A stretch of DNA of 64,000 nt from CAYWFF01 sp964458085 (lineage in GTDB: Bacteria; Patescibacteriota; Microgenomatia; UBA8517), in NCBI GenBank assembly GCA_964458085.1, contig CAYWFF010000002.1:1-64000 (forward strand), in the 5' to 3' direction. This document shows positions 43,745 through 51,996 of this stretch, piece by piece. The notes below the pieces were generated by a model. That model was not told the origin of the DNA and made no database searches. It saw only the letters and a program-made list of their open reading frames with translations. The stretch's first letter is position 1, and every line of letters starts with the position of its first letter. The position numbers and the translations under genes are program-made.

Positions 43745-44989
43745 TTAAAAATTAACGTTATTCCCGTTTATAAACTCGTCCGTCACTGAACTTATATTTT
43801 TTAGACCATCTTTAATGATTTTCGTAATAATACTTTTGTTAGCATCCGAAATGACCCTAACTTTCCAAGGATCCTTTAATGGCGCGCCGTTTTGCGAAAC
43901 CATCTCTATGATATTCGCCTTACCTGTTTTCTGAAAAATTTCTTTGGAAAGTTTTTTTGTTAAAACTGCATAGATAAATCCAGAATAATATCTCGGATTT
44001 TTTCCATTTGTGCCCTCCAGACTCATAGGACGGTTTGATGTTATTAATCCGTTTGTTCTATTGCCTCTACCTGAAACCCCAATATCGCCAGACAAAGAAG
44101 ATCCAGTAACAGTTAGGTAAACATTCATTTTCTCATAATCATCCTTGGTGTTTAGTGATAGGTTAATATTATTTCCGGGCAATGAGGCTGTAAATTTTTT
44201 GTAAATAAGTCTTCCTATTTGATTTAAATTTTTCTTGTAAATTTCTAAAGACTCTACGTGCTTGGCTATCTGTGGTATACACATTGTAATTGAAATATTT
44301 TTTTTATCCCTAATGGCCATAATCTTTATATCAGTACCGAGCCAGGGATATCTGTGTTTCGTTGACTTCTGATTTAAAAAGTTTTCAACAGTAAGGACTG
44401 TAGATTCTAAATTCGAATAAGGAGCATATGCTACGCAATACGAAGTATCATTCGCCACCAGTTTTTCATATCCTCTAACCTCTTTATTGTTTTTTGGGGC
44501 AAACATACTAGCAATTGCACCCTTACTGGATAGTATTGTTCCCGGTCCGGGGTAAGAAGTTAAATTGTTTTGGATTAAGTAATCCCGAGAATATTTTAAA
44601 TCCGGAAACATCATATTGAAGTATTCTCTAATTGTTGACGTTGTAATTTTATCAATCGGAATTATTTTTTCCTTATAGGAACCAGAGGCTCTCCCCGCAA
44701 CTATAATTTTGATTGGTTCGACAAATCGCCCCTTTCCATAACTAACCTCGGTCTTACCGCCAATAACCATTACTTTGTCTATTTGATGATGAAGAATTAG
44801 ATTGTCACAATTTTTAAGAGTATACCTTGAGTATGCCAAACTTATATTCGCAGCTATTGCATCTGCTATTGTATCTGGGTGACCCAACCCCTTCCTTTCA
44901 ATAGTTTCAAAATCTTTATTAAAGGGTTTACTATTATAAATAGTTATCTCCATTTTTTTAATTGCATCAGGTCCATATATATAATCCAT
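43745..44989 (-). CDS. S-adenosylmethionine synthetase, archaeal type
   Basis: 414 residues. Makes SAM from methionine and ATP. Motifs are those of the archaeal family (COG1812), not of bacterial MetK: ERKGLGHPDTIADAIA, GDIGVSGRGNRTNGLITSN, PMSLEGTNGKNPRYYSG. Start ATG 44989 is 5 nt after the radical SAM stop; ATG 44953 is an internal alternative that fits the usual family start. It supplies the cofactor for the enzyme encoded just upstream and may have arrived with it. Confidence 0.92.
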   Translation of the reverse strand: MDYIYGPDAIKKMEITIYNSKPFNKDFETIERKGLGHPDTIADAIAANISLAYSRYTLKNCDNLILHHQIDKVMVIGGKTEVSYGKGRFVEPIKIIVAGRASGSYKEKIIPIDKITTSTIREYFNMMFPDLKYSRDYLIQNNLTSYPGPGTILSSKGAIASMFAPKNNKEVRGYEKLVANDTSYCVAYAPYSNLESTVLTVENFLNQKSTKHRYPWLGTDIKIMAIRDKKNISITMCIPQIAKHVESLEIYKKNLNQIGRLIYKKFTASLPGNNINLSLNTKDDYEKMNVYLTVTGSSLSGDIGVSGRGNRTNGLITSNRPMSLEGTNGKNPRYYSGFIYAVLTKKLSKEIFQKTGKANIIEMVSQNGAPLKDPWKVRVISDANKSIITKIIKDGLKNISSVTDEFINGNNVNF

Positions 44990-44994
44990 ATTTA

Positions 44995-46059
44995 TTAAAT
45001 TTGTTGGTTTAAAGTGTCCGAAAATCTATCATTTATTTGCCTGTCTGTATAATTACAATCAACACATTTTACTTCCCTAAGCATTGCCCGTCTTATTGAC
45101 TTACTATTTCTCCAGACATTTTCAAAAGCATTTGCACTATCATCGTTTAAATCAACGGCCATATTTCCCATAAGATAACCATTAACTTCCCTCGGTTGTG
45201 CACCCAAGCAACAACTATATAAATCACCATAAGGATTAATTGCTGATTTGAAATATGGAATAACACATGGACGGCCGATCTTAAATCTATCTAACTGTGT
45301 TCTAATTTCTACAGCATCACCCCAGTATGCCTTCACTAATGATAGTGATTTTTCTACACCGTCTCTCTGCGTGTCAGGAATGTATTTTCCATATATGTCA
45401 TGCTTGAAAATTACTTTATCAACTCCAACCTCACCCAGCAAAGTATCCGCAAATTGAACTATCTCTCCTTGATTATGCGGGTTTGTTATAAATGATGCAC
45501 CGACTAACAAATTAGTATTTTGTCTTTTCTTTTCTTCCACGACACCTCTAATGTTAACTAAAGTAGTACCAAGTAATGACGGATCAACATTCCGGATTAA
45601 AGAATATGTATCAGGATTAACTGTATCCATGCTGAATCGAATTTCAACGCAATTTACAATATCCGAAAGAAGATCGTTTGGTATAAAATTGCCATTTGTC
45701 ACAATTCTGGTGTTAAGGTTTCTGAGTTGAGCCTCTTTAATAAATGTTCTGATGTTTCTTGATAAAAAAGGTTCACCACCTCCAGAAATCGAATACTCTC
45801 TAATTTTTAGTTCTGCTAAATTAGCAATAAGATTTCTTATTTGGTTTTCAGAGAGATATCTTGATGTATCCCTATCTTTCCCAAAACCTTTCCCTCCATG
45901 AAAGCAATAGTTACAACCCTGATTACAAATATCGGTTGGATGAACTTCAACACTAATAGGATATGGATCATAACCTTTAATAACTTCTCCAAATACCGCC
46001 TCGGTTTGACTTAGCAAGATAGCTTCCTGTTTCATAGTTTCAGGAATTATATCACTCAT
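44995..46059 (-). CDS. Radical SAM protein with SPASM-like C-terminus
   Basis: 354 residues. [4Fe-4S] motif CNQGCNYC (CxxxCxxC) near residues 42-49, then the SAM-binding ISGGGEPFLS and a TIM-barrel pattern (RIVTNGNF, RFSMDTVNP). The C-terminus has further cysteines (RPCVIP, LYSCCLG, VKCVDCNYTD) suggesting an auxiliary cluster as in SPASM proteins. Substrate not predictable. First gene of the minus-strand trio, likely co-expressed with the SAM synthetase. Confidence 0.9.
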   Translation of the reverse strand: MSDIIPETMKQEAILLSQTEAVFGEVIKGYDPYPISVEVHPTDICNQGCNYCFHGGKGFGKDRDTSRYLSENQIRNLIANLAELKIREYSISGGGEPFLSRNIRTFIKEAQLRNLNTRIVTNGNFIPNDLLSDIVNCVEIRFSMDTVNPDTYSLIRNVDPSLLGTTLVNIRGVVEEKKRQNTNLLVGASFITNPHNQGEIVQFADTLLGEVGVDKVIFKHDIYGKYIPDTQRDGVEKSLSLVKAYWGDAVEIRTQLDRFKIGRPCVIPYFKSAINPYGDLYSCCLGAQPREVNGYLMGNMAVDLNDDSANAFENVWRNSKSIRRAMLREVKCVDCNYTDRQINDRFSDTLNQQI

Positions 46060-46221
46060 ACTTCATTTTTTCCCTATATCACTAAAAAAAGAGAAAATTA
46101 TAATTTCTATTTCTTTGTATATAGCTTTGGATACCCGACTATTCTCAAGTTTGCTTCTGGTGTCATCTCTTGAGCATTGCACCAAGGTTTCGTTTATATA
46201 CATATTGTTGTGCTTCATAAA
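46060..46221. other. Intergenic region at right end of block B
   Basis: AT-rich 162 bp between the radical SAM start and the yifB copy 3 edge. Contains ATTATA at about 46097-46102, readable on the minus strand as a TATAAT box for the radical SAM operon. Otherwise I see no gene. Confidence 0.35.
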
Positions 46222-46599
46222 TGAACTGATATTCATATCAATGTCCCATCAGTTGAAACTCAAAAACTTATCAGTGAAAATTCCAAAGGAGAGCCTTCGC
46301 AACTCATTCAATTGAGGGTTCAAAAAGCAAGAAATATGCAAATAAAGCGTTTCAAAGAAAGTAAATTAAAATCAAACAGTGAAATGTCTACAAAAGATGT
46401 CAATAATTTTTGTCCTCTGACAACGAACTGTAAACAAATGATGCTTTCCGCAGTTTCTGCGATGAATTTGTCTGCCCGTTCGTACTTTAAAGTAATTAAA
46501 GTGGCAAGGACTATTGCTGATTTGGCGGAAGTTAATGAAATAGCCCCTGAGCACATTGCAGAGTCACTTCAATACCGCCATAAAGAAAAAGATATGTAA
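46222..46599 (+). pseudogene. yifB 3' fragment, copy 3
   Basis: Homology begins at TGAACTGAT (46222; stop-Thr-Asp in place of Arg-Ile-Asp), then DIHINVPSVETQKLISENSK and on to LAESLQYR-type text (IAESLQYRHKEKDM), TAA at 46597-46599. The match to yifB starts upstream of the first possible start codon. This is the most divergent of the three copies and the one next to dtd, so it may be the original 3' end of the gene. Confidence 0.82.
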
Positions 46600-46625
46600 A
46601 ATTATTAAACCGGCTAAAGTTCCGA

Positions 46626-46631
46626 TATACT
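46626..46631 (+). promoter_or_regulatory. -10 box of dtd, leaderless
   Basis: TATACT followed by 6 nt and the GTG start of dtd at 46638. No ribosome site; transcription would begin at or next to the start codon. Confidence 0.5.
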
Positions 46632-46637
46632 GAAAGC

Positions 46638-47081
46638 GTGAAGGCAGTCATCCAACGGGTTTCTCAGGCGGTTGTTAGAGAAAAATCAACTCATGAAGTA
46701 TTAGGAGAGATCGGACCCGGTCTTTTTATTCTTCTTGGTGTTGAAGATTCTGATACGTTTGACACGGTTGACAAGTTTGTAAAAAAGGTCTCAAATATCA
46801 GAGTCTTTTCGGATAAACACGACAAAATGAATCTTTCTTTAACAGATGTCGCTTTCAGTGTTTTATTAGTTTCCCAGTTTACGCTTCTTGCCGATACTGA
46901 AAAAGGCAATAAGCCTTCGTTTACAAAAGCCGCGAACCCTGCTTTTGCTAAGGAAATTTATCTTAAGTGTATAGATGAATTTAAAAACCAGGGTGTCAAA
47001 ATCGAAAGTGGAGAATTCGGAGCTTATATGGAAATTGAAACTTTGTGTGACGGTCCCGTAACTATTGCTCTTAACTTTTAA
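46638..47081 (+). CDS. dtd: D-aminoacyl-tRNA deacylase
   Basis: Hydrolyses D-aminoacyl-tRNAs. 147 residues, the standard size. Both active-site motifs are visible: LLVSQFTLLAD (SQFTL) and LCDGPVTIAL (variant of NxGPVT, with C-D for N-x). N-terminus MKAVIQRVSQAVV is typical. GTG start supported by the -10 box 6 nt upstream. Follows yifB copy 3 by 38 bp, suggesting yifB-dtd was the original neighbourhood. Confidence 0.95.
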   Translation: MKAVIQRVSQAVVREKSTHEVLGEIGPGLFILLGVEDSDTFDTVDKFVKKVSNIRVFSDKHDKMNLSLTDVAFSVLLVSQFTLLADTEKGNKPSFTKAANPAFAKEIYLKCIDEFKNQGVKIESGEFGAYMEIETLCDGPVTIALNF

Positions 47082-47083
47082 TT

Positions 47084-47719
47084 ATGCTTATGCGTTCCTA
47101 TCTGAGAAGTACAATTTTAAAGCCCCGCAATATAATTCGTAATTGCTTTACTACCAGCGGAATTGCTTTTATCCTGACCTTGCTAGTGACTCTGTATATT
47201 TTTGCAGTAATGCAGGGCTATGCCATGGGATCTTCGTCTACCTCAAAAACAGCTCCTATAATCGCAAAAGTAATAGTTACTCCCACTATGTTTCCCGAAA
47301 CACCCACTCCTACAACTAAACCGGCGGGCCCTAAAAAAGCTACAGCTTTATGGGGCGGACCTGAATTGTGGGATGCAGTAAATAAAAAGCGTCAGGAGTT
47401 GGGGGTAAATCCTTTGGGACTCAGGACAGAACTTTGTACAATTGCTTCTCTGAGGCTGAATGAATTATTGGATTTAGGGAAACTTGACGGCCATGCAGGA
47501 TTTACAAAGTTAACGGAAAACAGACCGGAGCTTGCATGGATTTTTGAGAATTACAATCATACAGCAGAATTTCTTGCCCAGGGTGGAAGCACTCCGCAAG
47601 AAACGGTTGCAATGTGGGAGAACACCTTAGGCCACTCTAAACTACTTAAAGGGGGAGAATATGTTTGGGGATGTATTTATGCTCAAAATACGATTGCGGT
47701 TGCGATAGCAGCGTTTTAA
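47084..47719 (+). CDS. Extracytoplasmic CAP/SCP-domain protein
   Basis: 211 residues. N-terminal membrane anchor (GIAFILTLLVTLYIFAVM), a Thr/Pro-rich linker (TPTMFPETPTPTTKPAGP), then a CAP-like domain: AVNKKRQELGVNPLGLRTELCTIASLR and NYNHTAEFLAQGG, SPQETVAMWENTLGHSKLL. Two cysteines may form a disulfide. CAP proteins are secreted and of varied function. 2 nt after dtd. Confidence 0.75.
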   Translation: MLMRSYLRSTILKPRNIIRNCFTTSGIAFILTLLVTLYIFAVMQGYAMGSSSTSKTAPIIAKVIVTPTMFPETPTPTTKPAGPKKATALWGGPELWDAVNKKRQELGVNPLGLRTELCTIASLRLNELLDLGKLDGHAGFTKLTENRPELAWIFENYNHTAEFLAQGGSTPQETVAMWENTLGHSKLLKGGEYVWGCIYAQNTIAVAIAAF

Positions 47720-47787
47720 AATATTCCTTTAAACACCAAGAGAAACCCATTAAGGGTTCTCCTGGAGTTAAGGTTAAAGGAAAAAGT

Positions 47788-47931
47788 TTACTTAGCGTTA
47801 CCTTTGATTTTGAACATCTTGGTTCCGCAGACTTCACACACAGCTTCCATAGCCATTTTTCCGTTCTTCATGGTGACGTCTTTTGCGTCTTTCCCTTCGC
47901 GTTTCGCGCGACATTTAACACAGTACATCAT
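47788..47931 (-). CDS. Small zinc-ribbon protein (DUF5679-like)
   Basis: 47 residues: MMYCVKCRAKREGKD, KDVTMKNGKMAME, AVCEVCGTKMFKIK. Two CxxC pairs (CVKC and CEVC) form a zinc ribbon like that of DUF5679 proteins (CVKCR...VTMKNG...CPVCGTKMF). GAGGAGGTG at 47940-47948 (minus strand) with 8 nt to ATG 47931 is a strong ribosome site, and a TATACT box is at 47960-47965 on the minus strand. Too short for common ORF cut-offs. Possibly a nucleic-acid or topoisomerase-related zinc finger; function unknown. Confidence 0.85.
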   Translation of the reverse strand: MMYCVKCRAKREGKDAKDVTMKNGKMAMEAVCEVCGTKMFKIKGNAK

Positions 47932-47972
47932 TTTCCATTCACCTCCTCTCAGTTAGGGCAGTATACCCTTCC

Positions 47973-48254
47973 TTAAGATTGCCAAATAAAGTATAGCATC
48001 ACTTCAGCTGCAATTATGATTAAGGCAAAGAGTAAACTTTTCGCAATATCTTTCTTAATGCTTGTTAATTGTGCCGATTGTGCCGATAAATTGGCATTAT
48101 TAGTCTTAGTTGAGGCTGAGGGTGTATTTTCTTGGGAGCTTTTAAATTGCCTCTTGACAGTAGCCTCAGAAATGCTGTTACCAGGCTCCCAATGAATAGC
48201 ACCATGATTCTTTTTTGCCTGTTCCTTTTGTTTTTTAGTTCGTCGTTTTGCCAT
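47973..48254 (-). CDS. Small basic protein with C-terminal TM helix
   Basis: 93 residues. Very basic start (MAKRRTKKQKEQAKKNHG), a Ser/Thr/Asn/Gln-rich middle and a C-terminal transmembrane helix (SLLFALIIIAAEVMLYFIW). Not recognised beyond similarity in style to short Lys/Arg-rich membrane proteins of Patescibacteria. A TACAAT box lies about 13 nt before the ATG on the minus strand. Confidence 0.65.
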   Translation of the reverse strand: MAKRRTKKQKEQAKKNHGAIHWEPGNSISEATVKRQFKSSQENTPSASTKTNNANLSAQSAQLTSIKKDIAKSLLFALIIIAAEVMLYFIWQS

Positions 48255-48310
48255 TTTTTACAACCTCATTGTAACTGGTGGACACGAAAAGACAATAGGA
48301 TTGCTGTTGC

Positions 48311-48339
48311 TTGACAGTGAGATGGGAAGGTGCCACAAT
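48311..48339 (+). promoter_or_regulatory. Promoter upstream of the DUF4446 gene
   Basis: TTGACA (48311-48316), 17 nt, CACAAT (48334-48339), with a leader of about 28 nt before ATG 48373. Confidence 0.6.
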
Positions 48340-48372
48340 GGCTGAGGTAAATTCGTACTCGGAATTCTTGGT

Positions 48373-48822
48373 ATGCAGCTTTCAAATATATTAGTCAGTA
48401 TCATTGGTGTATGGACACTTGTACTGAGTGTGGTTTTATGGTTAATTTATTTACGGTTTAACAAGTTAACTAAAGAGGTTCCGGAAGGTAATTTATTAAA
48501 GATTTTAGAAAAAGTAATCAAAAAAGAAGATGAAAACGAGAAAGCAATAAGCGATTTAGGAAAAGAGCTTTCAAACCAGCAATCGTTAAATTTGACTAAT
48601 GTCCAAAAAGTAGGATTGGTCCGCTATAATCCTTATAATGAAGTAGGCGGAGACCATAGTTTCTCAATTGCCCTTCTTACAGGACTTGAACACGGATTTA
48701 TACTAACAGGTTTACATGCAAGGGAGAGAACGCGTTTGTATGTCAAACCGATAAAATCCGGAAAAAGTGAATACGATCTTTCTAAGGAAGAAAAAAAAGC
48801 TTTGACTTTAGCACTAAAATAA
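48373..48822 (+). CDS. DUF4446 family protein
   Basis: 149 residues. N-terminal transmembrane helix (ILVSIIGVWTLVLSVVLWLI), coiled-coil middle, then the conserved VGLVRYNPYNEVGGDHSFSI and LTGLHARERTRLYVKPI blocks that define DUF4446. Function unknown. 6 nt before the DUF3048 gene. Confidence 0.88.
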   Translation: MQLSNILVSIIGVWTLVLSVVLWLIYLRFNKLTKEVPEGNLLKILEKVIKKEDENEKAISDLGKELSNQQSLNLTNVQKVGLVRYNPYNEVGGDHSFSIALLTGLEHGFILTGLHARERTRLYVKPIKSGKSEYDLSKEEKKALTLALK

Positions 48823-48828
48823 ATAATT

Positions 48829-50040
48829 ATGGTAAACGGATCTAAAAAACTAATGGTTTTAACGACCTTTCTTGGGTTGTATCTTCTGTCAAGCGGTTTG
48901 TCCTACGCAGTTTTTTCTTATCTTAAAGCCGATCCTTCAGGAGGCTTTGCTTCCGAAAATGTTAGCGAAAATAGATCACGTATAGACCCGTCTCTTCCCA
49001 AAACTGAAATTTGTCCCCTAAACGGTGCAATGTACAGTAAGCCCGAGAAAGATATCTGGGAAACCCGCAGACCCATTGCTGCCGTAATTGAAAACCATCT
49101 TGATTCCCGACCTCAGTCCGGTTTATCTAAAGCAGATATCGTATACGAAATAGTTGCAGAAGGCGGAATAACAAGGTTTCTGTCTATCTTTTACTGCGGT
49201 GCCGCTGCTGAAGAAGTGAAGATTGCTCCTGTTCGAAGTGCGAGGGTTTATTTAGTCAATTGGGCAGCGGAGTACGGTAAATCTCCTATTTTTGTTCATA
49301 TCGGAGGAGCGAATAATATTTGCAATAATTGTCCCGGAGGAGTAAAACCCAGAGGTCAAACTGCCCGTGAAGTTGATGCGTTTCAACTATTAAGTACTAT
49401 GGGTTGGAGATATGCTAAAGGTAATGATTTTGACGGCGGAACAAATATCGGTTATCCGGTTATCGTACGGGACCAATTCAGATTGGGAGATAAGGCTGCC
49501 TGGGAACATTCTGTAGTAGGTTTCACGGATAAGATTTTTGATGAAGCAAAGGAGAGGGGTTTCGGAGCAACGGACGAAGACGGAAAAGCATGGGATGCTG
49601 CATTTACCGATTGGAAATTCACTGACGGAAAAGCAGCTAATTCTCCGGATTATGATTCCGTATCGTTCGCTTTTAGTAACAACAGTGACTATAATGTCAC
49701 TTGGAATTACGATAAAGCCGCAAATAACTACAAAAGGGAGAATGGCGGTAAACCCCACATTGATAATGAAACCAAAGAGCAGATTACTGCCCAAAATGTT
49801 GTTATAATGCAGGTAACAGAACGCGGTCCGGTAGATGAGGAAAAGCACATGTTTTATGAGACCATAGGTTCAGGAGATGCCCTCATCTTTCAAAACGGTG
49901 AAGTTATAAAGGGTACATGGAAAAAAACACGTGCGACTGCCCGGACAGTATTCTCTGACGCAAGTGGTAGGGAGATAAGTTTTGTTCGTGGTCCGATTTG
50001 GATCGAAGCGGTTGCAGATGACAATAAAATTACATACTAA
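48829..50040 (+). CDS. DUF3048 (YerB-like) secreted protein
   Basis: 403 residues. N-terminal signal/anchor (LMVLTTFLGLYLLSSGLSYAVF), then the DUF3048 pattern: RPIAAVIENHLDSRPQSGLSKADIVYEIVAEGGITRFLSIF and PVRSARVYLVNWAAEYG. Two cysteines in NNICNNCPGG. Extracytoplasmic; YerB homologues are surface lipoproteins, but here I see no lipobox cysteine. Function unknown. Confidence 0.88.
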   Translation: MVNGSKKLMVLTTFLGLYLLSSGLSYAVFSYLKADPSGGFASENVSENRSRIDPSLPKTEICPLNGAMYSKPEKDIWETRRPIAAVIENHLDSRPQSGLSKADIVYEIVAEGGITRFLSIFYCGAAAEEVKIAPVRSARVYLVNWAAEYGKSPIFVHIGGANNICNNCPGGVKPRGQTAREVDAFQLLSTMGWRYAKGNDFDGGTNIGYPVIVRDQFRLGDKAAWEHSVVGFTDKIFDEAKERGFGATDEDGKAWDAAFTDWKFTDGKAANSPDYDSVSFAFSNNSDYNVTWNYDKAANNYKRENGGKPHIDNETKEQITAQNVVIMQVTERGPVDEEKHMFYETIGSGDALIFQNGEVIKGTWKKTRATARTVFSDASGREISFVRGPIWIEAVADDNKITY

Positions 50041-50063
50041 ATCTCCTGCCCTTCACTCTATCA

Positions 50064-50648
50064 ATGGCTGAATTAAGCGACATTATTACTTCAAAAGTCC
50101 GTATAAAAATACTTGAACTTTTCCTGTCTGATACATCTGAGATGTATCACGTTAGGGGAATTGTCAGGGAGGTTAAAGAAGAAATCAATGCTGTCAGGCG
50201 TGAGCTGGAGCGAATGGATAAAGCAGGAATTCTTAAAAGAGAAAACAGGGGGAATCGATTATATTATTGGCCGCGAGCTGATTATCCTTTTTTTGGAGAC
50301 CTTATCGGGATAGTTGCCAAAACAACCGGACTCGGAGCAGAAATTATTGCAAACAAAAATAAAATCGGCAAAGTCGGTTATGTTATGTTTTCAGGCAGAT
50401 TTGTTAGGAAGAAAACGAGGAAGCGGGAAGACGATGTTGATATATTGCTAGTTGGAGACGTTCTCATTCCTGAATTGGCAGCTATTATTCGAAAAGAGGA
50501 ATCGAAACGGGGGAAAGAGATAAACTATACTGTAATGAGCAGGGAAGAATTGGATTTCCGAAAGAAAAGACGTGACCCGTTCCTTTTGGGAATTCTCGCA
50601 GGCAGCCGCACCATGATAATTGGAGATGAAGAAGACTTAGTCGGATAA
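50064..50648 (+). CDS. Winged-helix regulator with nucleotidyltransferase-like domain
   Basis: 194 residues. Residues 1-75 form an ArsR/MarR-type winged helix (KVRIKILELFLSDTSEMYHVRGIVREVKEEINAVRRELERM split over the recognition helices). Residues 105-190 look like a minimal nucleotidyltransferase: GYVMFSGRFVRKKTRKREDDVDILLVGD, with the DxD pair in the place of the metal site. Such fusions occur in archaea and Patescibacteria. Could regulate itself or the secDF genes 4 nt downstream. Confidence 0.7.
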   Translation: MAELSDIITSKVRIKILELFLSDTSEMYHVRGIVREVKEEINAVRRELERMDKAGILKRENRGNRLYYWPRADYPFFGDLIGIVAKTTGLGAEIIANKNKIGKVGYVMFSGRFVRKKTRKREDDVDILLVGDVLIPELAAIIRKEESKRGKEINYTVMSREELDFRKKRRDPFLLGILAGSRTMIIGDEEDLVG

Positions 50649-50652
50649 CCCC

Positions 50653-51996
50653 ATGAAAAAGCCTCTTTTAAAAGTACTTATAATTTTTTTTGCTACACTA
50701 GTTGCGGGTTATATAAGTTTACCTAAAAGCGTACCTATAAAATTTTCAATGTTTGGAGCAAAATTCGATACCGTCTATACCAGAAAAGATTTGAATTTTA
50801 GTATCGGAAGTTTTTCTTTAAGCAAACAGTTTGATCTGATATTGGGACTGGACCTTGCGGGAGGCAGTCATTTAGTTTTTGAAGCCGATACGGGTGGCAT
50901 TGACAGCAGTAAAAAAACTGAAGCGATCCAGTCCGTACGAAATGTCATTGAAAGACGCGTGAACCTTTTTGGGGTATCTGAACCCAATATACAAGTTTCG
51001 TCTTTCGAAGGGAAAGACAGAATTTTAGTAGAGTTACCGGGAGTTCGCGACACCGAAGAGGCGGTTGGTTTAATCGGTAAAACCGCGCAATTGGTGTTTG
51101 CAGAAATCGGAACGGAAGAAACTCCCGGAATTATACCTACCGATCTGACTGGGGGGGATTTGGAGCAAGCAGAGGTTGTATTTGATCAGACTACCGGAAA
51201 TCCCGCAGTCTCTCTATCGTTTAGCGATGAGGGGGCAATAAAGTTTGCCGACATTACTGAACGCAACATCGGAAAACCTGTTGCGATTATGCTTGATGAT
51301 GAAGTTGTTTCCGCTCCTCAAGTATCAGATAAAATTACAGGCGGTTTTGCACAAATAAGCGGTGAGTTTACTCTTGAAGAAGCCAGACAACTTGCAATTC
51401 AGCTAAACGCCGGAGCACTTCCGGTTCCGGTGAATTTGGTAGAACAGAGAACTGTTGGTGCAACGCTCGGAGCAGAGTCGGTTGCACGGAGTATCAGAGC
51501 AGGATTAATCGGTTTGGGAATGGTTTTAGTATTTATGGTTCTTATCTATGGCAAACTGGGGATAATTGCAAGCATTGCGTTACTAATTTTTGGCATTATA
51601 ACTCTCGCTCTTTATAAATTGATTCCGGTCGTGTTAACGCTTCCCGGGATCGCAGGCTTTTTACTATCCGTCGGAATGGCTGTCGACTCTAATATTCTTA
51701 TTTTTGAAAGGTTTAAAGAAGAACGCCAGCGTAGGGATTTTCGTAATGCTTTGGAAGTCTCATTCGGACGTGCTTGGGATTCTATACGTGATGCAAATAT
51801 CGCAACTTTGGTTACTGCATTTATTCTTGCAAATCCATTGGACTTTTCTTTTCTTCACACCTCAGGTCCCGTCAGGGGATTTGCAATTACTTTGGCATTG
51901 GGAATAGTTGTCAGTATGTTTACGGGAATTGTTGTTTCCAGGAATTTACTGCGGGTTTTAGTTACTGAAAGAAAGCGAGATAAGAAAAATGATTGA
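50653..51996 (+). CDS. secD: Protein translocase subunit SecD
   Basis: Membrane subunit that aids protein export through SecYEG using the proton-motive force. 447 residues: TM1, periplasmic P1 domain starting at LGLDLAGGSHLVFEAD, and a C-terminal RND-type bundle (TVGATLGAESVARSIRAGL, AVDSNILIFERFKEE). Shorter than the E. coli protein in the periplasmic part. Overlaps secF by 8 nt. Confidence 0.95.
   Translation: MKKPLLKVLIIFFATLVAGYISLPKSVPIKFSMFGAKFDTVYTRKDLNFSIGSFSLSKQFDLILGLDLAGGSHLVFEADTGGIDSSKKTEAIQSVRNVIERRVNLFGVSEPNIQVSSFEGKDRILVELPGVRDTEEAVGLIGKTAQLVFAEIGTEETPGIIPTDLTGGDLEQAEVVFDQTTGNPAVSLSFSDEGAIKFADITERNIGKPVAIMLDDEVVSAPQVSDKITGGFAQISGEFTLEEARQLAIQLNAGALPVPVNLVEQRTVGATLGAESVARSIRAGLIGLGMVLVFMVLIYGKLGIIASIALLIFGIITLALYKLIPVVLTLPGIAGFLLSVGMAVDSNILIFERFKEERQRRDFRNALEVSFGRAWDSIRDANIATLVTAFILANPLDFSFLHTSGPVRGFAITLALGIVVSMFTGIVVSRNLLRVLVTERKRDKKND

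Larger units (their letters stand above)
38777..46221 (+). mobile_element. Putative yifB-targeted cargo block B
   Basis: 7.4 kb unit with edges GGAACTGAT (38777) and TGAACTGAT (46222), both preceded by ATAAA plus one base. It begins with yifB 3' copy 2 and carries three plus-strand and three minus-strand genes that converge at 42790-42793. The cargo is unlike the rest of the window. No recombinase gene. Inferred by the same reasoning as block A. Confidence 0.55.

Noticed and set aside
46115..46315. 66-codon plus-strand frame before yifB copy 3
   Set aside because: It runs in a different frame through the copy 3 homology edge and shows no domain or ribosome site.
32371..46599. Block A and B as a prophage or transposon with its own recombinase
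   Set aside because: No integrase, transposase, phage structural gene or terminal inverted repeat is visible, so only the gene-end duplication supports mobility.
47740..47765. GAGAA-CCC hairpin between the CAP gene and the zinc ribbon as a bidirectional terminator
   Set aside because: Bulged stem and no clear T-run on either strand; plausible but not supported enough to list.
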